Positions 50,793 through 62,573 of a DNA stretch of 64,000 nt are shown piece after piece (within the stretch, counting starts at the first letter, position 1; each line of letters starts with the position of its first letter). The stretch comes from Leifsonia williamsii. GTDB lineage: Bacteria; Actinomycetota; Actinomycetes; Actinomycetales; Microbacteriaceae. The position numbers and the translations under genes are program-made. The notes under the pieces are model-generated. The model made no database searches. It worked only from the letters and a program-made list of their open reading frames with translations, and was not told where the DNA came from. The stretch lies in assembly GCF_030433685.1 (NCBI RefSeq), contig NZ_JAROCF010000001.1, positions 1,798,001-1,862,000 on the forward strand, given 5' to 3'.

Positions 50793-53335
50793 TGCGCGTC
50801 CCCCTGAGTTGGCTCGGCGAGTACGTCGACCTCGCCCCCGGCACGACCGCCGACGAGGTGCACGCCGCCCTGGTGGCGGTCGGCCTCGAGGAGGAGGACG
50901 TCCACACCTTCGAGATCTCCGGCCCTGTCGTCGTCGGCCAGGTGCTGGAGTTCGAGGAGGAGCCGCAGAGCAACGGCAAGACCATCCGCTGGTGCCAGGT
51001 GCGCGTCGCCCCCGACGGCCAGACGGCGGCGGACGGCGGGGAGGCCGTGCGCGGCATCGTCTGCGGCGCGAGCAACTTCCTCCGCGGCGACAAGGTCGTG
51101 GTGACCCTGCCGGGCTCCGTGCTGCCCGGCCCGTTCCCGATCGCCGCGCGCAAGACGTACGGCCACATCTCGGACGGCATGATCGCCTCCGCGCGCGAGC
51201 TCGGGCTCGGCGACGACCACGCGGGCATCCTGCGCCTGGTGACGCTCGGCCTCGACCCCGAGGTCGGCACCGACGCCGTGTCGCTGCTGGGCCTGGACGA
51301 CACCGCGGTGGAGGTCAACGTGACCCCCGACCGCGGCTACGCCTTCTCGATCCGCGGCATCGCGCGCGAGTACTCGCACGCGACCGGCGCGGCGTTCCGC
51401 GACCCCGCCGAGGCCGTCACGGTGTACCCGGCGGGCGAGCACGCCCACGGCTTCAGCGTCGCGATCGACGACCGCGCGCCGATCCGCGGCCGTGTCGGCG
51501 CGAGCGTCTTCGTGACCCGCGTCGTGCGCGACGTCGACGGCACGCGGCCGACCCCGCCGTGGATGGTCGCGCGACTCAAGCTCGCGGGCATCCGCTCGAT
51601 CTCGCTGATCGTCGACATCACCAACTACGTGATGCTCGAGCTCGGCCAGCCGATCCACGGCTACGACCTCGACAAGCTCGACGGCGGCATCGTCGTCCGC
51701 CGCGCACACCCGGGGGAGACCCTGGTCACGCTCGACGACCAGACCCGTGCGCTGCACGAGGAGGACCTCCTGATCACCGACGGCTCGGGGGCCATCGGAC
51801 TCGCCGGCGTCATGGGAGGCGCCTCCACCGAGATCGGCGCCGGAACCCGCAACGTGCTGATCGAGGCCGCCAACTTCGACCCGGTGTCGATCGCCCGCAC
51901 CGCCCGCCGCCACAAGCTGCCGAGCGAGGCGTCGAAGCGCTTCGAGCGCGGCGTCGATCCGCGCGTGGCCGTCGCCGCGGCGGCCCGCGTCGTCCAGCTG
52001 CTGGAGCAGCTCGCCGGCGGGCACGCCGACGAGCTCGGCTCGCTCCATGACGCCGCCGTCGAGGCGGAGCCGATCCTGCTGCCGGCGACCTACATCCCGT
52101 CGCTGATCGGCGTCGACTTCACCGACGACGAGGTGCGCGGCGCGCTCGCCGAGATCGGCGGCACGGTCGCCGAGACCGAGGGCGGCCTGCTCGTCACGCC
52201 GCCGAGCTGGCGCCCCGACCTCACGGACAAGTCGGACCTGGCCGAGGAGGTCGCCCGCATCGTCGGCTACGACCGCATCCCCTCGGTGCTGCCGGTCGCC
52301 CCTCCCGGCCGCGGCCTCACCCGCGAGCAGAAGCTGCGCCGCTCGGTGGCGCAGGCGCTCGCGGCGGGCGGCGCGACCGAGGTGCTCGCCTTCCCGTTCG
52401 TGTCGGAGGCGCAGAACGACCGGTTCGGCGCGCCCGAGCAGGGAAGCGTCGCGGCCGTGAAGCTCGCCAACCCGCTCGACGCGACCGCGCCGTACCTGCG
52501 CACGTCGCTCCTCCCCGGACTGCTGGAGGTCGCCAAGCGTAACCTCGCCCGCGGCCTCGTCGACCTCTCGGTCTACGAGATCGGCACGGTGTTCCTGCCC
52601 ACGGTCTCGCCGCTCGGCAGCACCGACCTGCCCGTGGGTGCGGCCCTGCCGGACGCGGAGACGCTCGCCGGGCTCAACGCGGGCATCCCGCGTCAGCCAC
52701 GCCACCTCGCCGGTCTCGTCGTCGGGCACCCCGTGCTCAAGCAGCCGGGGCAGGAGGCGGTGGCCGCCGGCCTCGCCGACGTGCTGACGATGGTGCGCCA
52801 GACGGCCGCCGCGCTCGGCCTCGCCGTCGAGCCCGTGCAGGGGCGCCACCAGGCGCTCCACCCGGGGCGGACCGCCGAGCTGGTGGCGCGCGGCGCGGAC
52901 GGTTCCGCCACTCCCGTCGGCTACGCGGGCGAGCTGCTGCCCGCCCTTGCGCACGAGCTCGACCTCCCGCGCGTCGTCGCCGTGTTCGAGCTCGACCTCG
53001 ACGCGCTCGTCGCGGTCGCCCCCGCGGACATCGTCGCGCGCGTGATCGCGGGCTTCCCGGCAGCCACGCAGGACCTCTCGCTCGTCGTGCCGAGCGACGT
53101 GCCCGCGGCGGAGGTGCTGGTCGCCGTGCGCGACGGCGCGGGCCCGCTGCTGGAGGACATCCGCCTGGTCGACGACTACCGCGGCACCGGCCTTCCGGAG
53201 CAGCGCAAGTCGCTGACCTTCGCACTCCGCTTCCGCGCGGAGGACCGCACGCTGACCGCCGCCGAGGCGAGCGAGGCGAAGCTGAACGGCGCCGCGAAGG
53301 CGGCCGAGCGCTTCGGAGCGACCGTCCGCGAGTGA
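50792..53335 (+). CDS. pheT: Phenylalanine-tRNA ligase beta subunit
   Basis: 847 aa. Begins RVPLSWLGEYVDL, then an EMAP/tRNA-binding domain (about 40-160), B3/B4 editing region (LAGVMGGASTEI near 345), B5, the class II-like core and a C-terminal anticodon-binding FDX-ACB domain ending near residue 845. Editing and tRNA recognition lie here. The ATG at 50792 is the standard start; the frame is open earlier only as a shadow of pheS. A dispersed palindrome follows 8 bases after the stop. Confidence 0.95.
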   Translation: MRVPLSWLGEYVDLAPGTTADEVHAALVAVGLEEEDVHTFEISGPVVVGQVLEFEEEPQSNGKTIRWCQVRVAPDGQTAADGGEAVRGIVCGASNFLRGDKVVVTLPGSVLPGPFPIAARKTYGHISDGMIASARELGLGDDHAGILRLVTLGLDPEVGTDAVSLLGLDDTAVEVNVTPDRGYAFSIRGIAREYSHATGAAFRDPAEAVTVYPAGEHAHGFSVAIDDRAPIRGRVGASVFVTRVVRDVDGTRPTPPWMVARLKLAGIRSISLIVDITNYVMLELGQPIHGYDLDKLDGGIVVRRAHPGETLVTLDDQTRALHEEDLLITDGSGAIGLAGVMGGASTEIGAGTRNVLIEAANFDPVSIARTARRHKLPSEASKRFERGVDPRVAVAAAARVVQLLEQLAGGHADELGSLHDAAVEAEPILLPATYIPSLIGVDFTDDEVRGALAEIGGTVAETEGGLLVTPPSWRPDLTDKSDLAEEVARIVGYDRIPSVLPVAPPGRGLTREQKLRRSVAQALAAGGATEVLAFPFVSEAQNDRFGAPEQGSVAAVKLANPLDATAPYLRTSLLPGLLEVAKRNLARGLVDLSVYEIGTVFLPTVSPLGSTDLPVGAALPDAETLAGLNAGIPRQPRHLAGLVVGHPVLKQPGQEAVAAGLADVLTMVRQTAAALGLAVEPVQGRHQALHPGRTAELVARGADGSATPVGYAGELLPALAHELDLPRVVAVFELDLDALVAVAPADIVARVIAGFPAATQDLSLVVPSDVPAAEVLVAVRDGAGPLLEDIRLVDDYRGTGLPEQRKSLTFALRFRAEDRTLTAAEASEAKLNGAAKAAERFGATVRE

Positions 53336-53343
53336 CCGCGTTC

Positions 53344-53407
53344 CGCACAGGGGTCCCGACACGCCGCGCCGCCACCCGCGCGGACGGCGTGCCGGGACCC
53401 TTGTGCG
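53344..53407 (+). terminator. Dispersed GGGTCCCGACACGCCG palindrome, copy 3 (after pheT)
   Basis: Arms 53344-53366 and 53385-53407 form a 23-bp stem with two non-Watson-Crick pairs and an 18-base loop. Third copy of the shared 16-base core in this window; starts 8 bases after the pheT stop. Confidence 0.78.
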
Positions 53408-53461
53408 TTCGGGCGCACGCGGGCTCCGCACACGATTTGGCGGGTGACTGGGGCGGAGCGC

Positions 53462-53467
53462 TAGGGT
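53462..53467 (+). promoter_or_regulatory. -10 box for the argC leader ORF (leaderless)
   Basis: TAGGGT ends 6 bases before ATG 53474, the same spacing as at many genes in the window. A TTGGCG at 53437-53442 could be the -35, with a long 19-base spacer. Confidence 0.45.
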
Positions 53468-53473
53468 TGACGC

Positions 53474-53560
53474 ATGCTTTCCGTCCGGTGCACCCCGAGC
53501 CCGCGCGCGGCCCTCGCCGCCCGCTCGCTGCGCCGACGCCTGCGCGACCGCCGAAGCTAG
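53474..53560 (+). CDS. Candidate arginine-rich leader peptide of the arg operon
   Basis: 28 codons with nine arginines (5, 11, 17, 20, 21, 22, 24, 26, 27), ending at TAG 53558. It begins at a leaderless -10 box and lies 80 bases before the argC start. Stems CCGCC/GGCGG (53548-53552/53560-53564), CGACCC/GGGTCG (53573-53578/53585-53590) and GGCGAC/GTCGCC (53571-53576/53598-53603) could form in mutually exclusive ways after or across its stop. Arg-rich frames are common by chance at this GC, so this is a candidate. Confidence 0.5.
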   Translation: MLSVRCTPSPRAALAARSLRRRLRDRRS

Positions 53561-53640
53561 GCGGCGCTCTGGCGACCCTCAACGGGGTCGGGTGGGCGTC
53601 GCCGTCGCCGACGCACTGTCCACTCTGAAAAGGGAGAAGC

Positions 53641-54711
53641 ATGACTTTCTCGGTCGCCGTCGCCGGCGCCTCCGGGTACGCGGGAGGCGAGCTGCTGCGC
53701 ATCCTCGCCGGCCACCCGGACTTCGAGATCCGCACCGTCACCGCGCACTCGAACGCCGGCAGCCCGCTCATCGAGCACCAGCCGCACCTGCGCTCGCTCG
53801 CGCACCTGACCCTCGCCGAGTCGACGCCGGAGAACCTCGCCGGTCACGACGTCGTCTTCCTCGCGCTGCCGCACGGCCGCTCGGCCGAGATCGCCGCGCA
53901 GCTGCCGGACGACACCCTCGTGGTCGACTGCGGCGCCGACCACCGGCTGGAGGACCCTGCCGACTGGGCCGCCTTCTACGGCGGCGAGCACGCCGGCTCC
54001 TGGGCGTACGGCGTGCCGGAGCTGATCGTCGGAGGCCAGGCAGGAGGCACGGCCGGAGGCGCGACCAAGCAGCGCGAGCGGCTCGCCGGGGTGAAGCGGA
54101 TCGCCGCCCCCGGCTGCAACGCCAGCGCGGTCGCCCTCGCGCTGGGCCCCGGCCTCCACGCGGGGATCATCGAGGAGCAGGACATCGTCGCCGTGCTCGC
54201 CGTCGGTCCGTCGGGCGCGGGCAAGAGCCTCAAGACGATGTACCTGGCGAGCGAGATCCTCGGCTCGGCCGGCCCGTACGCCGTCGGCGGCACGCACCGG
54301 CACATCCCCGAGATCCAGCAGAGCCTCCGCAAGGCGGGCGCGCAGGCGCCGACGCTGTCGTTCACGCCGGTGCTCGTGCCGATGGCGCGCGGCATCCTCG
54401 CCACCTCCACCGCCCGGGTGAAGCCGGGAGTGACGGCGGCGCAGGTGCAGGAGGCGTGGGAGCAGGCCTACGCGGGCGAGCCGTTCGTGCAGGTGCTCCC
54501 GGCCGGTTCCGTGCCGCGCACCGCCGACGTGCTCGGGGCGAACACCGTGCTGATCGGCGTCGCCCTCGACGAGGCGGCCGGGCGGGTCGTGACCGTGCTC
54601 GCGATCGACAATCTGTACAAGGGGACGGCCGGCGCCGCCATCCAGTCCGCCAACATCGCCCTCGGCCTCCCCGAGACCACGGGCCTGAACGTGAACGGAG
54701 TCGCGCCGTGA
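53641..54711 (+). CDS. argC: N-acetyl-gamma-glutamyl-phosphate reductase
   Basis: 356 aa; third step of arginine synthesis, NADPH-dependent. [19 protein letters not shown] binds the cofactor; active-site Cys in [13 protein letters not shown] (about residue 157); HRHIPEIQQ later. First gene of argCJBDFH. GGGAG ribosome site before ATG. Overlaps argJ by 4 bases (GTGA). The 300-base region upstream holds a hairpin and a putative Arg leader. Confidence 0.95.
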   Translation: MTFSVAVAGASGYAGGELLRILAGHPDFEIRTVTAHSNAGSPLIEHQPHLRSLAHLTLAESTPENLAGHDVVFLALPHGRSAEIAAQLPDDTLVVDCGADHRLEDPADWAAFYGGEHAGSWAYGVPELIVGGQAGGTAGGATKQRERLAGVKRIAAPGCNASAVALALGPGLHAGIIEEQDIVAVLAVGPSGAGKSLKTMYLASEILGSAGPYAVGGTHRHIPEIQQSLRKAGAQAPTLSFTPVLVPMARGILATSTARVKPGVTAAQVQEAWEQAYAGEPFVQVLPAGSVPRTADVLGANTVLIGVALDEAAGRVVTVLAIDNLYKGTAGAAIQSANIALGLPETTGLNVNGVAP

Positions 54712-55862
54712 GTGTGACCGCAGCATCCGGGTTCGAGGCGGCGGGCGTCGCCGCGGGCCTCAAGTCGAGCGGCAAGCGCGACCTCGCGCTGGTGCGCAAC
54801 ACCGGCCCGCTGAACGCGGCGGCGACCGTCTTCACCACCAACCGCTGCAAGGCGAACCCGGTGCTGTGGAGCGAGCAGGTGATCGGCGACGGCGTCGTCT
54901 CGGCGATCGTGCTCAACTCCGGCGGCGCCAACTGCTACACGGGCGCCCGGGGCTTCCAGACCACGCACGCGACAGCGGAGGCGGTGGCCGAGAAGCTCGG
55001 CGTCTCCGCCGGCGACGTGCTGGTGTGCTCCACGGGACTGATCGGCGAACAGCTCGACCTGGCCAAGCTGACCGCGGGCGTCGAGGAGGCCGCGGGCGCG
55101 CTGTCCGCCGACGCGGGCCTCCACGCGGCCGAGGCCATCATGACGACCGACACCCGGCCCAAGGAGGCCGTGCGCCGCGACCCGTCCGGCTGGACCGTCG
55201 GCGGCATGGCGAAGGGCGCCGGGATGCTGGCGCCGGGTCTCGCGACGATGCTGGTCGTCCTCACGACCGACGCGGTGCTCGACGCGGAGACGCTGGATGC
55301 GGCCCTCCGCGCCGCCACCCGGGTCACCTTCGACCGGCTCGACTCGGACGGCTGCATGTCGACCAACGACACCGTCGCGCTCCTCGCCTCGGGGGCGAGC
55401 GGGGTCGCGCCCGACGACGCCGCGTTCCGCCTCGCCCTCACCGACGTGTGCCGCGAGCTCGCCGAGCAGCTGCAGGCCGACGCCGAGGGCGCCTCCCACG
55501 ACATCGCGATCGAGGTCGTGAACGCCCGCAGCGAGGAGGACGCGGTCGTGGTCGGCCGTGCGGTCTCGCGCAGCAACCTGTTCAAGGCCGCGATCTTCGG
55601 CAACGACCCCAACTGGGGCCGCGTGCTCGCCGCCGTCGGCACCACCGACGCCGCGTTCGACCCGTACGGCATCGACGTCGCGATCAACGGCGTGCAGGTG
55701 TGCACGAAGGGGGAGCCGGACCAGCCGCGCGACCTGGTCGACCTCACCCCGCGCGCGGTGCACATCCTGATCGACCTGCACGCGGGCGACGAGACGGCGA
55801 CCATCCTCACCAACGACCTGACCCACGACTACGTGCACGAGAACAGTGCGTACGCCAGCTGA
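54708..55862 (+). CDS. argJ: Bifunctional glutamate N-acetyltransferase / ornithine acetyltransferase
   Basis: 384 aa; recycles the acetyl group from N-acetylornithine to glutamate. Autocleaves before Thr in [13 protein letters not shown], matching Arg[10 protein letters not shown] and the [19 protein letters not shown] segment are present. GTG 54708 overlaps the argC stop. Next gene starts 1-2 bases after its stop. Confidence 0.95.
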   Translation: MSVTAASGFEAAGVAAGLKSSGKRDLALVRNTGPLNAAATVFTTNRCKANPVLWSEQVIGDGVVSAIVLNSGGANCYTGARGFQTTHATAEAVAEKLGVSAGDVLVCSTGLIGEQLDLAKLTAGVEEAAGALSADAGLHAAEAIMTTDTRPKEAVRRDPSGWTVGGMAKGAGMLAPGLATMLVVLTTDAVLDAETLDAALRAATRVTFDRLDSDGCMSTNDTVALLASGASGVAPDDAAFRLALTDVCRELAEQLQADAEGASHDIAIEVVNARSEEDAVVVGRAVSRSNLFKAAIFGNDPNWGRVLAAVGTTDAAFDPYGIDVAINGVQVCTKGEPDQPRDLVDLTPRAVHILIDLHAGDETATILTNDLTHDYVHENSAYAS

Positions 55863-55863
55863 G

Positions 55864-56795
55864 ATGCCAAAGCCCGCCGAGATGACCGACGCCATGCAGA
55901 CCGAAGACGCCGACCGGGCCGACAGGCGGCTCGCCGCCGAGAAGGCGGCCACCCTCATCGAGTCGCTGCCCTGGCTGCAGACCTTCCACGACCGCATCAT
56001 CGTCGTGAAGTTCGGCGGCAACGCCATGGTCAGCGAGGAGCTGCAGCGCAGCTTCGCGGAGGACATGGTGTACCTGCGCTACGCGGGCATCCACCCCGTC
56101 GTCGTGCACGGCGGCGGGCCGCAGATCTCGGCCATGCTCGACCGGCTCGGCATCGCCTCCGAGTTCCGCGGCGGCTACCGGGTGACGACGCCGGAGGCGA
56201 TGGACATCGTCCGCATGGTGCTCACCGGCCAGATCAACCGCGACATCGTCGGCAACATCAACAAGCACGGCCCGCTCGCCGCAGGCCTCTCCGGCGAGGA
56301 CGCCGGCCTGTTCCAGGGCCGTCGCCGCGGTGCGGTGGTGGACGGCGAGGAGGTCGACCTCGGCCTCGTCGGCGATGTCGTCGGCGTCAGCCCGGAGGCG
56401 GTGCTCGCGCAGATCGCCGCGGGCCGCATCCCCGTGGTCTCCTCGATCGCCCCGGACATCGACGACCCCGGCCAGGCGCTCAACGTCAACGCCGACGCGG
56501 CCGCCGCCGCCCTCGCCGTCGCGCTCGGCGCGGCCAAGCTGGTCATCCTCACCGACGTCGCCGGACTCTACAGCGACTGGCCGAACCGCGAGTCGCTGCT
56601 GTCGAAGATCGACGCGGGCGAGCTGCGCGCACTGCTGCCGTCGCTCGAGTCGGGCATGATCCCGAAGATGGCGGCCTGCCTGGCCGCGGTCGACGGCGGG
56701 GTGGAGAAGGCGGCGATCATCGACGGACGCGTGCCGCACTCCATCCTCCTCGAGGTGTTCACGCAGTCCGGGATCGGAACGGAGGTGGTGCCCTC

Positions 56796-56799
<4 letters not shown>
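55864..56799 (+). CDS. argB: Acetylglutamate kinase
   Basis: 311 aa if started at ATG 55864 ([14 protein letters not shown]); ATGs at 55882 and 55891 are also possible, none with a strong ribosome site. Kinase motif VVKFGGNAM (about residue 45-50), [11 protein letters not shown], the [21 protein letters not shown] region and the [11 protein letters not shown] loop. Second step of arginine synthesis and often the arginine-feedback point; the N-terminal helix typical of arginine-sensitive kinases is present here. Overlaps argD by GTGA. Confidence 0.93.
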
Positions 56800-60436
<3,637 letters not shown>

Positions 60437-60437
<1 letters not shown>

Positions 60438-60562
60438 TGGCCCGTCCGGATCGTCGTGCCCCCAAGTACCCGTGGATCATCCCGGCCGTGGTCGGCCTGG
60501 CGGTGGCGGTCATCGTGATCGGCCTCATCGTCACGGTCGCCGTCGGCGGCCGGATCTTCTGA
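60437..60562 (+). CDS. Small single-pass membrane protein, unknown
   Basis: 41 aa with a basic start (ARPDRRAPKYPW) and one hydrophobic helix (IIPAVVGLAVAVIVIGLIVTV). ATG shares a base with the argH stop, implying coupled translation, and it is not preceded by its own promoter. It has no recognised family. Position could be chance polycistronic addition to the arginine operon. Confidence 0.6.
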
Positions 60563-60578
60563 CGGGCCCGCTGCCGAC

Positions 60579-61208
60579 GTGACGCTGTACCGCCCCGACC
60601 GCGACGCCTTCCTCGCCTCCTCGATCGAGGTCGCCCCCCGCCTGCTCGGCGCGGTGCTGCGGCACACGACCGACGAGGGCACGGTCGGGCTGCGCATCAC
60701 CGAGGTGGAGGCGTACATCGGCGACGGCGCCGACCCCGGTTCGCACGCCTTCCGCGGCCGCACCCGGCGCAACGCCGTGATGTACGGGCCGCCCGGGTAC
60801 CTGTACGCCTACTTCACCTACGGCATGCACGTGTGCGCGAACATCGTGTGCTCACCCGAGGGCGAGGCGTCGGCCGTGCTGCTGCGCGCAGCGGAGGTCG
60901 TGGAGGGGGAGGAGCTGGCCGCCCTGCGCCGCTCCGGCCGCACGGGCCGCACGGTCCCGCACCGCGACCTGGGACGCGGCCCGGCCCGCCTGGTCGTCGC
61001 GGCCGGCATCACGCTCGCCGACGACGGCGCCGACCTGTTCGGCGACCGCTTCGCGCTGTCGCTGCCGACGGAGCAGGCGGTCTACGAGACCGGCCCGCGC
61101 ACGGGCGTGTCGGGAGCGGGAGGCGGCACGGCTTTCCCCTGGCGGTTCTGGCTCCCCGGCGACCCCAGCGTGTCGCCGTACAAGCGCCACCCGAAGTCGC
61201 ACGACTGA
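60579..61208 (+). CDS. DNA-3-methyladenine glycosylase (AAG/MPG family)
   Basis: 209 aa. ITEVEAYIGDGADPGSHAFRGRTRRNAVMYG carries the catalytic Glu region and GPPGYLYAYFTYGMHVCANIV the intercalating Tyr/His segment of the family. It removes alkylated bases such as 3-methyladenine from DNA. GTG 16 bases after the small ORF; a link to the arginine operon is positional only. Converges on the membrane gene of the next unit. Confidence 0.92.
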   Translation: MTLYRPDRDAFLASSIEVAPRLLGAVLRHTTDEGTVGLRITEVEAYIGDGADPGSHAFRGRTRRNAVMYGPPGYLYAYFTYGMHVCANIVCSPEGEASAVLLRAAEVVEGEELAALRRSGRTGRTVPHRDLGRGPARLVVAAGITLADDGADLFGDRFALSLPTEQAVYETGPRTGVSGAGGGTAFPWRFWLPGDPSVSPYKRHPKSHD

Positions 61209-61215
61209 CCAGGGG

Positions 61216-61812
61216 TCAGGAGGCCGCGAAGCGGAACAGGCCCGCGCACACGCACGCCCAGACGATGCTGGCGAGCGTGCCGATGATGAACCGCTCGCGC
61301 GCCTCCGCCGCGTCGAGCTCGGTGAACCGGCCGACGCCCTTGATCGCGATGATCACGCCCAGCGCCTCCGGGAACCCCGCCATGATCGCGCCCGTGGTGG
61401 CGAAGCGCTCCAGGACGCCGATCGTCGCTCCGCCGCGCAGCACCTCCCGCGTCGCCTCGGCGCCCGTGGTGCGGTCGTGCACCACGAGGCCCTCATTGCC
61501 GGGGACCGAGACGGTGCGCGTGGCCAGCGCCAGCACGACCTGCGCGGCCGGCCCTCCGCCCGCCACGCTCAGTGCGAGCGCCACGATGCCGATCAGCACC
61601 CGGAAGACGAGCGGGGCCTCCTGCTGCGGCAGCGCCACCACCACGATCGCCAGCGCGAGCAGGCCCGCCGACGTGTAGACGAGCGGGCGGCGCGGCGTGC
61701 GCAGCGTCGCGATCATGCAGCACAGGGAGGCGATGGCGAGGATCAGCGTGAGGGCCCACAGCGCGTGCGGCAGGAGGGCGTTCCAGAAGGCGGCCGGTGG
61801 CAGCGCGGTCAT
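61216..61812 (-). CDS. Membrane protein paired with SatD-like regulator
   Basis: 198 aa with about five membrane segments, including the late motif FPEALGVIIAIKGVGRFTELD and a final RFIIGTLASIVWACVCAGLF helix. A soluble loop near residue 105-130 (NEGLVVHDRTTGAEATREV) separates them. ATG overlaps the stop of the SatD-like gene, so the pair is one unit. Function unknown. Confidence 0.75.
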   Translation of the reverse strand: MTALPPAAFWNALLPHALWALTLILAIASLCCMIATLRTPRRPLVYTSAGLLALAIVVVALPQQEAPLVFRVLIGIVALALSVAGGGPAAQVVLALATRTVSVPGNEGLVVHDRTTGAEATREVLRGGATIGVLERFATTGAIMAGFPEALGVIIAIKGVGRFTELDAAEARERFIIGTLASIVWACVCAGLFRFAAS

Positions 61813-62441
61813 TCGTCCTCCGATCCTGCGGCCGTCGCCCGCTCCTGGGCGGCATCCGCGTCCGCCAACAGCCTAGCCAGCGCCGGCAGCGCGGCCAGCT
61901 CGACACGGAGCCCCGCCGCGCGGGCGCGGTCGCTCGCCGACTGCGGGGTGATGCCGAGCCTGGACCCGGCCTCCGCCTGCGTGAGGCCGGAGACGACCAG
62001 GTCGTACAGCTCCCAGCCCGCCTCGGAGCGCGCATCCCGCAGGGTGAGCAGGAGGCCGAGCAGGGCCTCCGCGTCCGCGGCGGGCTGCGGGTCGGCCACC
62101 GCCTCCACCGCCAGCCGGACGGGGGACCGCTTGGCCCTGGTCACGGCGGCCCGGGCGGCGACGAAGGCGTCGCCGCTGGCCTCCCTGGTCTGCTCGGGCA
62201 GCGGCGTGCGGACCGCGCCCAGGCCCAGCCCGACGCTCCACTCCCGCGTGCGGGTGAGGGCGAGCACGAGCTCCAGCGCGGTCTCCGCGTCGGCCGTGAG
62301 CGCCTGCAACTCGTCGCCGGCGTTGCGGTCGACGGGGAGGCGGAGGCGCTCGCCGAAGCGCCCCTGCAGCTGCTCGAGCGCGGGACCGGCGAGGTCGGGC
62401 CCGGAGCGGCTGCCGATCTGGTCGGCGGTGACGACGAACAT
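61809..62441 (-). CDS. SatD-like protein with C-terminal helix-turn-helix
   Basis: 210 aa. N-terminal domain in SatD style (MFVVTADQIGSRSGPD, NAGDELQALTADAETALEL, WSVGLGLGAVRTPLPEQTREASGDAFVAA), followed by a HTH-like segment GLTQAEAGSRLGITPQSASDRARAAGLR (about 150-180). A DNA-binding role is likely from the HTH. Ribosome site GGGAGGA before ATG. Its upstream region is the 29-bp-periodic operator array shared with tyrS. Family name is from pattern only. Confidence 0.65.
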   Translation of the reverse strand: MFVVTADQIGSRSGPDLAGPALEQLQGRFGERLRLPVDRNAGDELQALTADAETALELVLALTRTREWSVGLGLGAVRTPLPEQTREASGDAFVAARAAVTRAKRSPVRLAVEAVADPQPAADAEALLGLLLTLRDARSEAGWELYDLVVSGLTQAEAGSRLGITPQSASDRARAAGLRVELAALPALARLLADADAAQERATAAGSEDE

Positions 62442-62452
62442 GAAGTCCTCCC

Positions 62453-62530
62453 ATCAGGGCTGCTGGCCTGATCCATACGATATCAGGTCTGCAGTCCTGA
62501 TGAAAGTCTGATCAGGCGTACAGCCCTGAT
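62453..62530. promoter_or_regulatory. Three ATCAGG-N8-CCTGAT operators at exact 29-bp period
   Basis: Palindromic sites at 62453-62472, 62482-62501 and 62511-62530, each 20 bp with identical hexamer arms and 8-base spacers, spaced exactly 29 bases start to start. They fill the divergent region between the SatD-like gene (12 bases from the first site) and tyrS (44 bases from the third). No other copy is seen in the window. Confidence 0.88.
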
Positions 62531-62561
62531 CCGTGTCCGAGGAGTGCCGGAGCGCCGCTGA

Positions 62562-62567
62562 TAATCT
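62562..62567 (+). promoter_or_regulatory. -10 box for tyrS (leaderless)
   Basis: TAATCT ends 6 bases before ATG 62574; alternative GATAAT at 62560-62565 fits too. Confidence 0.5.
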
Positions 62568-62573
62568 GTGGGA

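Noticed and set aside
50666..53431. A 921-codon minus-strand open frame opposite pheT
   Set aside because: Composition-driven shadow with no domain; pheT is certain on the plus strand.
53636..53641. ArgR box directly before argC
   Set aside because: No A/T-rich ARG-box palindrome is visible in 53408-53640; the stretch is GC-rich.
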